Source of the DNA: Motilimonas pumila
GTDB taxonomy: Bacteria; Pseudomonadota; Gammaproteobacteria; Enterobacterales; CBDFNC01
NCBI RefSeq assembly: GCF_003596335.1
Contig: NZ_QZCH01000011.1
Coordinates: 1 to 64,000, forward strand
Reading direction: 5' to 3'
Length of the DNA: 64,000 nt
Within the stretch, counting starts at the first letter, position 1. The number at the start of each line of letters is the position of its first letter. Position numbers and translations under genes: made by a program. The notes beneath the pieces are model-generated. The model saw nothing but the letters and a program-made list of their open reading frames with translations, did no database searches and was not told where the DNA came from. Below are positions 1 through 7,393 of the stretch, piece after piece.

Positions 1-381
1 GGCGGTGACCAGTTGTAGTGCGGTTTTTGGGTCGGAGCGGTAAGAGCCGCGAAGCACTTTGCCATCGAAAGCAATAACGGGTTTACACTGATTCTGTCTT
101 TGCTCATTTATCCATAATGCCAGAGCTTCGAGTAAAGATTCGGCGACGACTGAACGCAATATTCTCGCGATAGTGTGTCGACGAGGGATACCATGAGTGA
201 ATGGGCGATATTTTCTCAACCATTCAAGCTTGTGTTCGCCATATGTTTCAATGTCTTGCCATCCCTCACTACCAGCACAGATGGCGCTAATAACGAGGAA
301 AACAATATCAATTAAATCATGCTTTTGGTTGATGTCTGAACGAGTATCTTCGACAACAGAAAGGTGTTCTATCAGGCTCAA
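1..381 (-). CDS. ISAs1 family transposase, N-terminal 127 codons (runs off window)
   Basis: This is the N-terminal part of a DDE transposase of the ISAs1/H-repeat family. The translation keeps family signatures in order: EDTRSDINQKHDLIDI, ISAICAGSEGWQDIE, FTHGIPRRHTIARIL, and near the cut edge VIAFDGKVLRGS, which holds the first catalytic Asp region. An in-frame stop lies just upstream, and the only plausible initiation codon matching the usual family start (SLIEHLSVVED) is TTG at 381-379. The ATG expected in the family is missing, so either TTG is used or the start has mutated. The reading frame is open to the window edge. Whether the element is active cannot be told from this half. Confidence 0.85.
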   Translation of the reverse strand, partial: MSLIEHLSVVEDTRSDINQKHDLIDIVFLVISAICAGSEGWQDIETYGEHKLEWLRKYRPFTHGIPRRHTIARILRSVVAESLLEALALWINEQRQNQCKPVIAFDGKVLRGSYRSDPKTALQLVTA

Positions 382-449
382 AATTCGTATCGATTTACGG
401 GTTTGAGCCTATTAGATCATATTCGTTGAAAAAGTGCGATCCCGCCCTG
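1..449 (-). mobile_element. ISAs1-family insertion sequence, partial (5' end)
   Basis: This is the transposase-start end of an ISAs1 (H-repeat type) insertion sequence; the rest lies before the window. The outer boundary is inferred from the terminal bases on the minus strand (CAGGGCGGG, reverse complement of 441-449), which resemble an IS end and lie just before sequence that reads as part of another gene. No target-site duplication can be checked because the other end is absent. Confidence 0.65.
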
Positions 450-877
450 ACCAACAAGATGGTTCAGTACAAATTATTCAACATAAAATACCTGGTGCAC
501 CTGATGTTAATTGGCAGCTTAATGTGAAAGGCGTAGGTGAATTTACCAATGGCCGTTACGCGCAATTAAAGAGCACTGGCTTTGCTAGCATCAACAATAA
601 AACGAGCGAAGGTCGTTGTACCATCACGGCTCAAAATATTGCACCTATTAACCTATTTAATGGCCAACCGAGTAAAACGAACTTCTACAGTGACTATTTT
701 GCTCTAAATAACACTATTACTAGCCATAGTGGCGATGAGTTAGTGATCGGTTTTACATGTTCAAATAGCGGCGGCTCTACCAGCGTAATTAAACGTTGGG
801 ATATCAGCGTAATTAAACGTTGGGATATCAACGGCAAAGATATTCTGTTAATCGAAAGTACGGTTATAAGCAACTAA
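450..877 (+). pseudogene. 3' remnant of an unknown gene truncated by the IS
   Basis: This open frame continues into the putative IS end without a credible start codon or ribosome binding site of its own. The first GTG (434) lies inside the IS terminus, so it reads as the C-terminal about 140 residues of a disrupted gene. The product is polar, Asn/Ser/Thr rich, with two Cys (in GRCTITAQN and GFTCSNSGG), as in small secreted or surface proteins, but no family was recognised. A perfect 24-bp tandem duplication (781-828) repeats SVIKRWDI near the C terminus. A strong hairpin follows the stop. Confidence 0.5.
781..828 (+). repeat. 24-bp perfect tandem duplication inside the remnant gene
   Basis: Two identical head-to-tail copies (781-804 and 805-828) keep the frame and duplicate eight residues (SVIKRWDI). 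The exact identity suggests a recent slippage event. Confidence 0.9.
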
Positions 878-889
878 CTTTTTTGTAAT

Positions 890-919
890 AAAACAAGGGA
901 AGTCTACTTCCCTTGTTTT
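890..919 (+). terminator. Hairpin terminator after the remnant gene
   Basis: A perfect 13-bp stem (AAAACAAGGGAAG with its complement) closes a TCTA loop. The U-rich 3' arm on the plus strand makes an intrinsic terminator likely; by symmetry it could also act on the minus strand. Confidence 0.8.
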
Positions 920-985
920 ATTTGTCACTTTTTAATTTTTCTCTCGGCCACTTCTTCTTTTAAAATGTCACGGAGCTCCTCCGTA

Positions 986-1022
986 AGCTATCCACATGTC
1001 AGCTATCCACATGTCAGCTATC
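986..1022 (+). repeat. 15-bp tandem repeat, about 2.5 copies
   Basis: The unit AGCTATCCACATGTC occurs at 986-1000 and 1001-1015, followed by AGCTATC. No function is evident. Confidence 0.85.
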
Positions 1023-1117
1023 ATAGCTGATTTTACGCCGCCTAGGTTGAGTGCGCCCATATAATTTTGCCGCTCGCACCCGCTACGCTATTTACTTCAG
1101 GCTTAAAAACAGAATCC

Positions 1118-1130
1118 GTTATATTATAAC
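1118..1130 (+). promoter_or_regulatory. Zur box-like operator upstream of yeiR
   Basis: GTTATATTATAAC is a perfect palindrome with a central T and matches the core of the gammaproteobacterial Zur consensus (TGTTATANTATAACA). It lies 105 bp upstream of the start of a metal-binding GTPase gene, a typical Zur target. Confidence 0.75.
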
Positions 1131-1234
1131 AATTAATTTGTTATGCTTTATGCCTTCTAGGATACGCTCACTTAAGCGTGCCTAACCGTATACATTGGCG
1201 CCCAATGCCAACAATGACAGAGAAGTAACGCAAC

Positions 1235-2242
1235 ATGCATGGAACTGAGAAATTAACCGCAGTAGCGACCAACATTATTACCGGTTTCTTAGGCGTTGGA
1301 AAAACGTCTACCATTATCCAGTTAATGAAACACAAACCTCAGCACGAACGCTGGGCAATTTTGGTGAATGAATTTGGTGAAATAGGCATTGATGGCAGCC
1401 TAATGCAAGGGCAACCTTACAGTGACCAGCAAGTATATATTCGTGAGGTGCCTGGCGGCTGTATGTGCTGCGCAGCGGGGGTACCTATGCAGGTGGCCTT
1501 AAACCAACTGTTAGCCAAAGCCAAACCAGACAGATTATTGATTGAGCCAACCGGGCTTGGCCACCCAAAAGAAGTGCTGCAAGTGCTTAGCTCTGACCAT
1601 TACCGCGAGGTGTTAGATTTACATAAAACCGTCACCTTGGTCGATGCCCGCAAGCTGTCTGATGAAAGGTATACCAATCATGCCACCTTTAATCAGCAAA
1701 TTGCCATTGCCGACACAGTCATTGGCAATAAAACCGACTTATACCAAAGTGAAGATAAGCAACGCTTACAAGATTACGTACATGAACACGGCCAGCCAAG
1801 TGCAGAAGTCATTTTTTGCCAATATGGCGAAATTTCGCCAGATATTTTAACTGGCCGCTCAGGTGTAAGCTTACCTGCGGCAAACCATCACCACCACCAT
1901 GGCCATAACCACAGTAAAACACTTGCTGCTGAAGCTGACATTCCTGCCTGTGGCTATATTAAAGCCGAGAATCAGGGTGAAGGTTTCCACAGTATTGGCT
2001 GGCGTTTTGCGGCCAATAAAGTGTTTAGCCGTGAAAGTTTATCCTTACTGCTCACTGGGCTTGCAGCAGAGCGCGTTAAAGCGGTATTTGTGACTGACGA
2101 AGGGGTCGTTGGCTATAACCTCACAGCAGATACCTTGACCGAAATACCATTAACACAAACCGATGAAAGCCGTCTTGAGTGTATTGCCGAGCAGCTCGAT
2201 CCGGCTCTTGAAGCTCAATTATTGGCCTGTTTGGTTGAATAA
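1235..2242 (+). CDS. yeiR: COG0523 (CobW/YeiR-type) zinc-associated GTPase
   Basis: This is a cytoplasmic G3E-family GTPase thought to deliver or handle zinc when zinc is scarce. The N terminus holds the P loop (GFLGVGKTS, about residues 18-26), then the family metal site GGCMCC (about 75-80, the CxCC motif), LLIEPTGLGHP (Walker B/switch region) and the guanine-specificity motif NKTD (about 164-167). A His-rich stretch (NHHHHHGHNHS, about 217-227) separates the GTPase and CobW C-terminal domains. The phrases VNEFGEIGIDG and EPTGLGHPKEVLQVL match the YeiR subgroup best, and 335 residues is the usual length. A Zur-like operator upstream supports a zinc-starvation role. The exact client protein is unknown. 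Confidence 0.85.
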   Translation: MHGTEKLTAVATNIITGFLGVGKTSTIIQLMKHKPQHERWAILVNEFGEIGIDGSLMQGQPYSDQQVYIREVPGGCMCCAAGVPMQVALNQLLAKAKPDRLLIEPTGLGHPKEVLQVLSSDHYREVLDLHKTVTLVDARKLSDERYTNHATFNQQIAIADTVIGNKTDLYQSEDKQRLQDYVHEHGQPSAEVIFCQYGEISPDILTGRSGVSLPAANHHHHHGHNHSKTLAAEADIPACGYIKAENQGEGFHSIGWRFAANKVFSRESLSLLLTGLAAERVKAVFVTDEGVVGYNLTADTLTEIPLTQTDESRLECIAEQLDPALEAQLLACLVE

Positions 2243-2550
2243 CAAGGTTTATTTCTTTGCGGCATTTGCAATACAGCTGCCGGTATTGCAAATGCTGGCA
2301 TTCTGTAGTTTCTTTGCTTGGCAACAATTCAAAACAGTCCACACTTAAGCCTGTATGAGACCCTCCCCCCTTGTTGCTTGCCACTTCAGTTAGCTATATT
2401 AGCGATACTCCTCAGTTATTTACCTATAAAAACTAGGGTTATTTCGCAAATTTTGCATCTACAGTTTTGTTGATATTTTCTATACCTATAATTGATTGGC
2501 AAGCAAGGTCATTACGCTTGTTATTATTCATATGTGTTTAAGGAAAAACC
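2243..2550. other. Intergenic stretch upstream of the chitin-binding protein gene
   Basis: Besides the yeiR hairpin, the only notable sequence is TTATTTCGC at 2439-2447. It equals the left half of the NagC-like operator found at 61325, but the matching right half is poor (TTTTGCATC). No other gene was seen. Confidence 0.4.
2262..2295 (+). terminator. Hairpin after yeiR
   Basis: A perfect 13-bp stem (GCATTTGCAATAC with its complement) closes an 8-nt loop 20 bp after the stop. There is no strong U run behind it, so termination efficiency is uncertain. Confidence 0.55.
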
Positions 2551-3480
2551 ATGAAACTCTCTCTCTCAATGAGCTTATTAGCAGGGCTCGTTACAGCTCA
2601 TGCCAATGCAACTTGCATGCTCAATCCTGCTTCACCTGTCAATAACGACAATGCATTTTTGCTAGTGGAACAGCCAGCGATAAATGTATCCGCACCACCA
2701 TGGCAAGCAAACGCTATTTATCACAAAGGTGATCAAGTCAGCTACCAGCAAACGGTCTATCAAGCACGCTGGTGGACACAAAATGAAACACCTGGGCCAA
2801 CATGGGTAAGCTGGCAAACTCTGATTCAAATGAATCAAACCTGGTCCCCAAATTCAGCTTATCAACAAGGTGACAGCGTGCTTTACCAGGGACATATTTA
2901 CCTTGCGGAGTATTGGAACCAAGACCAAAAGCCAGTGCAATCCGGCGCTTGGCGTCTTAACCCAGGCACTGAGAAGCTATTAAATACTCAATTTGTTCGC
3001 TCCGGTTATAGTTGCGCCAGGCCACCTTCTGATTTTGATGGCTATTACTGGGAAAGCAATGGTCTAAATGCGCTTAATATGGCAGATGAAGTAACCAATG
3101 AAGTACTATTTGATTACGTTATTATTGAACATGATGAAACGGTCACCGTAAGGTCTTTTGATGCTAGGATCCAAGACCAAACGTGCAGCGGCCAAGATGC
3201 TTGTAATGCCTTGCTTGGTGGAGTGTTCCACGAGGTTGAATACCTCACGGGATATTCTTATACCTACCAACAAAGCCACGGTACTTTAGAGCCAACTCCA
3301 GTACCCACGCCGCCCAGCCCTGACTCCAAAGCTTCACCTCCACCAGCCAACACAAATAGCGGGCAGCGTAATAAGATGGCGGAGCAATTAGCACCAAGCA
3401 AATCCAATACAAACAACATGCCAACTGTGGTGGTTAAATATTGTAACCAAGCGCACATCTGCCGGCCTATTGATTTATAA
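2551..3480 (+). CDS. Secreted protein with two CBM5/12 chitin-binding modules
   Basis: A signal peptide (about residues 1-20, ending HANA) is followed by two carbohydrate-binding modules of family 5/12. These are at about 51-89 (WQANAIYHKGDQVSYQQ, WWTQNETPG) and 98-136 (WSPNSAYQQGDSVLYQG, EYWNQDQKP); the Trp/Tyr pattern is that of chitin-binding domains. Residues 140-245 match no family I know and hold four Cys. A Pro/Ser-rich linker (about 248-275) leads to a short tail with a Cys pair (YCNQAHIC). No catalytic glycosidase domain is visible, so it probably anchors or presents chitin rather than cutting it. The start is set by AAGGAAAAACC before the ATG. Confidence 0.75.
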   Translation: MKLSLSMSLLAGLVTAHANATCMLNPASPVNNDNAFLLVEQPAINVSAPPWQANAIYHKGDQVSYQQTVYQARWWTQNETPGPTWVSWQTLIQMNQTWSPNSAYQQGDSVLYQGHIYLAEYWNQDQKPVQSGAWRLNPGTEKLLNTQFVRSGYSCARPPSDFDGYYWESNGLNALNMADEVTNEVLFDYVIIEHDETVTVRSFDARIQDQTCSGQDACNALLGGVFHEVEYLTGYSYTYQQSHGTLEPTPVPTPPSPDSKASPPPANTNSGQRNKMAEQLAPSKSNTNNMPTVVVKYCNQAHICRPIDL

Positions 3481-3849
3481 AACGAGTGACGGTCAAACAT
3501 GCCAAACGTGAGGGTAATGCTCTCTATTAACCATTATCGATTGAGTCATAAAACCCACTCAGTTAACGGTACGCTTTTAACCGGGTTTAATAGATAAAAA
3601 ACGATTTAAAACCGAATGACGGCACTGGTTGGCAAGGCGAACCACTGCAGTTTGGGATTTATGCGGGTGGTTTTTTGACTGGCCAATAAGCCATGCTTTT
3701 CAGTATTAGTACCTTAGTAAGCTTATCCGTTACCAAGGTGTAATGATGAAAAAGCGAGAGCATGAAGACGAGTCATAAACCTACTTGACTCGTCTTTTTA
3801 AAACTAATACTCACCATGACTGATACAAGATGCCAAGGTTATCAAAGCG
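3481..3849. other. Intergenic stretch between convergent genes
   Basis: The gap contains a possible weak hairpin followed by a T run (AACCAC at 3640-3645 with GTGGTTTTTT at 3667-3676) and the strong terminator at 3765-3799. No coding sequence was recognised. Confidence 0.5.
3765..3799 (+). terminator. Intrinsic terminator, convergent pair
   Basis: An 11-bp stem (AAGACGAGTCA with its complement) and 10-nt loop end in TTTTT on the plus strand. It lies between the chitin-binding protein gene and the convergent lipoprotein gene. Confidence 0.75.
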
Positions 3850-5319
3850 CTATCGTTCATCAGCACCAATATCTATGCCGTTGACAGGACGCTGCTGGCC
3901 ATCAATGTCATGCCACAATCCTTCAATATAAATGCCTTGATCCACGACAGATTCAATCTCTTGACGAAGGTGTAAATCTCCGACTTTATAATCCACAAAC
4001 CAACCTGCCTGAGCTTCGGTAATATTGGCCTCAAGCTCGGCTTGGCCACCGTTTCTTTGTCGAATCAGGCCGTTAGTCAAATTGTTTACGATGACGTTAT
4101 TGATTGACCGTTCAAACCTATATTCAATCGCATTAACGTAATCACTGTCTAACCACACCGTATTGTTATATACCTGCGTATCACTGGCATGGGCTAAATA
4201 GATGCCGACATCTTTATTGGTCACAATAAAATTATTGCGGATAATACCGTGCTGATGGCCACTACTGTCTAAACCAAGCATGATTCCTCTGTCACACTGC
4301 ACTATGATATTATTTTCAATCAAACTACCAACAGACTCTGACCAGAAATGAATGGCGCCTTCTGTCAAAGCAGGATTGGATCCTGGTTGGGGATTGTTAT
4401 TGTGAATATTGCGAAATAGATTCCCTCTTATTACCCAATGGTGAGCGCGATGCGCATCAATACCACCGGTATACCAGCCAAACGCTTGGCCTGTCGAGAA
4501 TTCAAAAATATTATTTTCTATGTGGCCAAAATCTGCCGAAATGTCAGGAGTATCACCATTACTTGAAACTTTTATCAGCTGCTCCTCAGCATCGACGACC
4601 TTGCTATTCGTTAAGCGAAAATGGTCAGCGTTTTGTTCTCCTTGAATTTGCACCACATGCCATTGTACAAAGCCAGATGGTCGGCCCCGCGCGCCCCCCA
4701 TCGTCACACCGTCAATGGTGAAATGGCTAGCTCTGACCAAAAACATATTGTAATTATCTGGCCCCCAAATACGGACCTTGTCACGGTCTCCCGATTGACT
4801 TCTGAGGGTAATGTGTTCAGTGTCTATTACTTGAGTGCGATTTAACTGATAGTCGCCGTCTTGCAGTAACAAGGTTGTGTGGCCACCTAGTTGTTTCGCA
4901 GTGACGAAACCTTGGTGAAGTTCATTATTATTGGCCACCGTAATAATGGTTTTTTCAGTCTCAATAAACTCAGCGGTTAAGTTAAGTGGTCGGTCTACGA
5001 CTAAGGGACTTACGATTTCTTCGGCGCCGCTCCAACCAATAAAGTGATAACCTGGGTTTACCTCAACTTTAACATACACTTGCTCGCCGGCTTGATAGTA
5101 CTCTTGGTGCGGAATGAGCGTTACTGAGCCACCTGAAGTTGGCGCCAAGTGTATATTAATTTTAAACCCTTCTCCGTCAGACTCACTTGGCCCCCCAGAG
5201 GGGAACGGAGCTGATGTTGGCCCTGTAACAGGTAATGATGTTTCGCTATCGCTGGTATTACCATTACCACCACAAGCGCTAAGAAACAATGCTCCACTCA
5301 GTACCCATACCCATTTCAT
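3850..5319 (-). CDS. Lipoprotein with right-handed parallel beta-helix, possible polysaccharide-active protein
   Basis: The N terminus is a lipoprotein signal with lipobox LSAC (Cys at residue 16), so the protein should be lipid-anchored. A Gly/Ser/Pro linker (17-50) follows. Residues about 52-115 (GGSVTLIPHQEYYQAGEQV, NPGYHFIGWSG) look like the divergent InlB B-repeat domain found in bacterial surface proteins. Residues 125-460 hold many short strand repeats of NNIFEF, IIRNNFIV, QVYNNTVW and INNVIVNNL type, as in the right-handed beta helix of pectate lyases, chondroitinase B and NosD-like proteins. The last residues NGIDIGADER match the closing motif of such helices. Substrate and catalytic residues cannot be assigned. 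It is convergent with the chitin-binding protein gene. Confidence 0.7.
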   Translation of the reverse strand: MKWVWVLSGALFLSACGGNGNTSDSETSLPVTGPTSAPFPSGGPSESDGEGFKINIHLAPTSGGSVTLIPHQEYYQAGEQVYVKVEVNPGYHFIGWSGAEEIVSPLVVDRPLNLTAEFIETEKTIITVANNNELHQGFVTAKQLGGHTTLLLQDGDYQLNRTQVIDTEHITLRSQSGDRDKVRIWGPDNYNMFLVRASHFTIDGVTMGGARGRPSGFVQWHVVQIQGEQNADHFRLTNSKVVDAEEQLIKVSSNGDTPDISADFGHIENNIFEFSTGQAFGWYTGGIDAHRAHHWVIRGNLFRNIHNNNPQPGSNPALTEGAIHFWSESVGSLIENNIIVQCDRGIMLGLDSSGHQHGIIRNNFIVTNKDVGIYLAHASDTQVYNNTVWLDSDYVNAIEYRFERSINNVIVNNLTNGLIRQRNGGQAELEANITEAQAGWFVDYKVGDLHLRQEIESVVDQGIYIEGLWHDIDGQQRPVNGIDIGADER

Positions 5320-5618
5320 TTAATATTTCCTACATGCGTTTTTACATCAGTTTGCCAATTCTAATAACACTTGAGCAGTCATTAATTGCCACACCGTGAT
5401 ACACCTCATATTAAACATGTTTCATATTGTGATTATCTTGTGCTGTGGACAAAACCAGTGAGTGGAAGGTTCACTAGGGTTGAAAGTGCTGACACTTTCG
5501 GTATCCTAGCTAGAAATACTTTACAAAACAGCAAGTAAGGCGTGGCAAATCGAAGGTTATTTTGCTTGCTGGCCAAAGCGAATAGCTTCTGTGCCAAATG
5601 TTGAGCATGCGGCACCAC
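5320..5618. other. Intergenic stretch, no gene recognised
   Basis: A short hairpin (GAAAGTG-CTGA-CACTTTC, 5482-5499) sits within imperfect flanking CTAGG/CCTAG arms and may end the broken minus-strand gene beyond it. Short open frames here have no family resemblance or ribosome binding sites. Confidence 0.4.
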
Positions 5619-6030
5619 TTATTCGGCCACGAAGGCGCGTTTAACGAGACGGTGATGTCGAATAAGTTTAAGCAGCTGCTGCGCTTGTTCATCATCGTTT
5701 TTCAGTGGTCGAAAGCGGTCATCTTCCGATAAGTCGACGATGTTTGCCACACTAAACGTAGCCGGTGGCTTGCGTTATTGTATTCTTGCTACCACTGAGC
5801 AGCATCTTTGTGCTCTCCTGCTTGGCATGGTATTGCCAAGCCATAAAAAACGCATCAAGTGCATAATCGGGATCCCGCGCCGCTTTATTGATGAAATCAA
5901 ACAATCGCGCTTTTTTCTGTTCATAACAAACACGCGCTAACGCGCAATTGGCTTTTGTTTGTTCAGTTGCACCACCGACGTTGCTCATTCCGGCACCAAG
6001 TACGGTATGCACAGGCTGCATACTTATCAT
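5619..6030 (-). pseudogene. Frameshifted small gene of unknown function
   Basis: The minus-strand frame starting MISMQPVHTVLGAGMSNVG reads a hydrophilic protein-like sequence (TEQTKANCALARVCYEQ, DFINKAARDPDYALDAFFM) and stops at about 5752. A second frame picks up immediately (KPPATFSVANIVDLSEDDR, then LLKLIRHHRLVKRAFVAE) and stops at 5619. Joining the two needs a single-nucleotide frame change near 5752-5770, giving about 135 residues. This is either a recent mutation or a sequencing error. I did not recognise the family. Confidence 0.45.
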
Positions 6031-6103
6031 GCAAGCAAGTCATTAGCACATATTGCTCGGCATAAGTATTATCTGCGCACACTTTCAACGCAGGTTATTC
6101 ATC

Positions 6104-6283
6104 ATGTACGAATTAGCACTTATTGTTTCTTTGCTCACTCCTAACGGTACTTTGACCCAAGAGCTTGAAATTGAAAATATGCAGTTTCACACCGTCAGTC
6201 AGTGCCAACAAGCCGCTGAAAAGGTGATTGCCGCTAACCCTGAGAAACTACAAGGTGCTTTGGTGCAGTGTGAACTGGATTAA
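6104..6283 (+). CDS. Small protein of unknown function (59 aa)
   Basis: The start MYELALIVSLL is preceded by CGCAGG; an earlier in-frame ATG at 6053 lacks a site. The N terminus is hydrophobic and the rest is polar with two Cys (SQCQQAAEKV and VQCELD), as expected of a small exported or membrane-attached protein. No family recognised. It could be chance coding, but the composition of the Cys-bracketed helix (QQAAEKVIAANPEKLQ) looks real. Confidence 0.5.
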   Translation: MYELALIVSLLTPNGTLTQELEIENMQFHTVSQCQQAAEKVIAANPEKLQGALVQCELD

Positions 6284-6637
6284 ACCTTCACCTGGCTACT
6301 TTAACCGCAAATAACAAACATGAAGGAAACTCGCTCAACGGATGAGCATTTTTGGCGCTGTAATATAGTTTTGGCTACCCACCAACCTCATTCAACCCAT
6401 CGCTTACTAAACACAAAAACAGCTTGCCGCTAGCATAATGCTTTCGCCACCTCCTCAGGCTAAATACCGCCTCTATTGAACATTTTTTTGCTTTTATCAA
6501 GGCAAACATTTCTTATTGATATTTTTATAGGCTGTCATTGAGACTCCATCAAAGCGTCACTCAACTGACATGTCTAGATAAGTGAACTGTCATATTCACT
6601 GGCTAATTTAACATCAACGCGAACAAGGAGTCGTAAG
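6284..6637. other. phn operon leader and promoter region
   Basis: The distal 100 bp hold the Pho-box-like array (6532-6597), placed 40 bp before the phnC start. The proximal 240 bp show no gene. Confidence 0.6.
6532..6597 (+). promoter_or_regulatory. Pho box array upstream of the phn operon
   Basis: PhoB binds 7-bp CTGTCAT-type repeats spaced 11 bp apart. Here heptamers at exact 11-bp phase read CTGTCAT (6532), ACTCCAT (6543), GCGTCAC (6554), CTGACAT (6565), AGATAAG (6576) and CTGTCAT (6587). Two are perfect, one has a single mismatch and one is partial. The phase and the position before a phosphonate operon support phosphate-starvation control by PhoB. Confidence 0.7.
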
Positions 6638-7374
6638 ATGAGTCAGCCAATGATTGCAGCGAAAAACCTCAACAAACATTTTGACCAACACCATGTGTTA
6701 CAAGATATCGGCTTCTCGGTCGACGCCGGTGAAATGGTCGCACTATTGGGGCCTTCAGGCTCAGGAAAGTCAACCTTGCTGCGCCATCTCAATGGCTTAA
6801 TGTCGGCAGATAAAAGCCAAGCTTCAGAGGTTCGGTTAATCGGGTTACCAGTGCAAAAAAATGGCCGCTTTGGCGCCAAGGTCCGTCAATGCCGCAGTCA
6901 AGCGGGTTATATTTTCCAGCAATTTAACTTGGTTTCGCGTCTAAGCGTTTTACAAAATGTATTAATTGGCGCGCTTAACCACACCCCTTTGTGGCGCAGC
7001 AAAGAGTCTCAACATTATCCGGTGGCCAGCAACAACGTGTGGCGATTGCCCGCGCATTAATGCAGCAGGCTAAGGTGATCCTTGCCGATGAGCCAATTGC
7101 TTCGCTGGATCCAGAGTCATCGCGAGTGGTGATGGACTTACTGCAAACCATTAATCAGCAAGAAGGCATTACCGTGCTCGTGAGCTTGCATCAAGTCGAT
7201 TACGCCACCCAGTATTGCCCGCGCGTTATCGCGCTAAAACAAGGCAAAGTCTTTTACGACGGTGCCAGCGCCGCGCTAACAGAGCATACCTTATCGCAAC
7301 TTTATTCTACCTCAACAGCGGAAAAGGAGTCGGTCACTTGTACTCCCGCTTCGCTGCTGGCTCAAACCGCTTAA
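6638..7374 (+). pseudogene. phnC: phnC, phosphonate ABC transporter ATPase, disrupted by an internal frameshifting deletion
   Basis: The first frame (6638-7060) encodes the PhnC N terminus with Walker A GPSGSGKST, FQQFNLVSRLSVLQNVLIGAL and then TPLWR. From there it runs into nonsense ([20 protein letters not shown]) and stops. The other frame resumes at about 6991 with [20 protein letters not shown] (ABC signature), [10 protein letters not shown] (Walker B) and the H loop (LHQVDYA), and ends at 7374. Compared with remembered E. coli PhnC, about 26 residues between the WR and AHQRV segments are missing, a loss of roughly 80 bp that is not a multiple of three. The product would lack the signature motif, so it should be inactive. 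A sequencing or assembly error is the alternative. Confidence 0.85.
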
Positions 7375-7393
7375 CCACGACAAGGAAAACAAC

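Larger units (their letters stand above)
878..1234. other. Intergenic stretch upstream of yeiR
   Basis: This gap holds the terminator at 890-919, a 15-bp unit (AGCTATCCACATGTC) present twice in tandem at 986-1015 with a partial third copy to 1022, and the Zur-like operator at 1118-1130. A second, imperfect palindrome (TAACAATTAATTTGTTA, 1127-1143) overlaps the operator. No further gene was seen. Confidence 0.7.
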
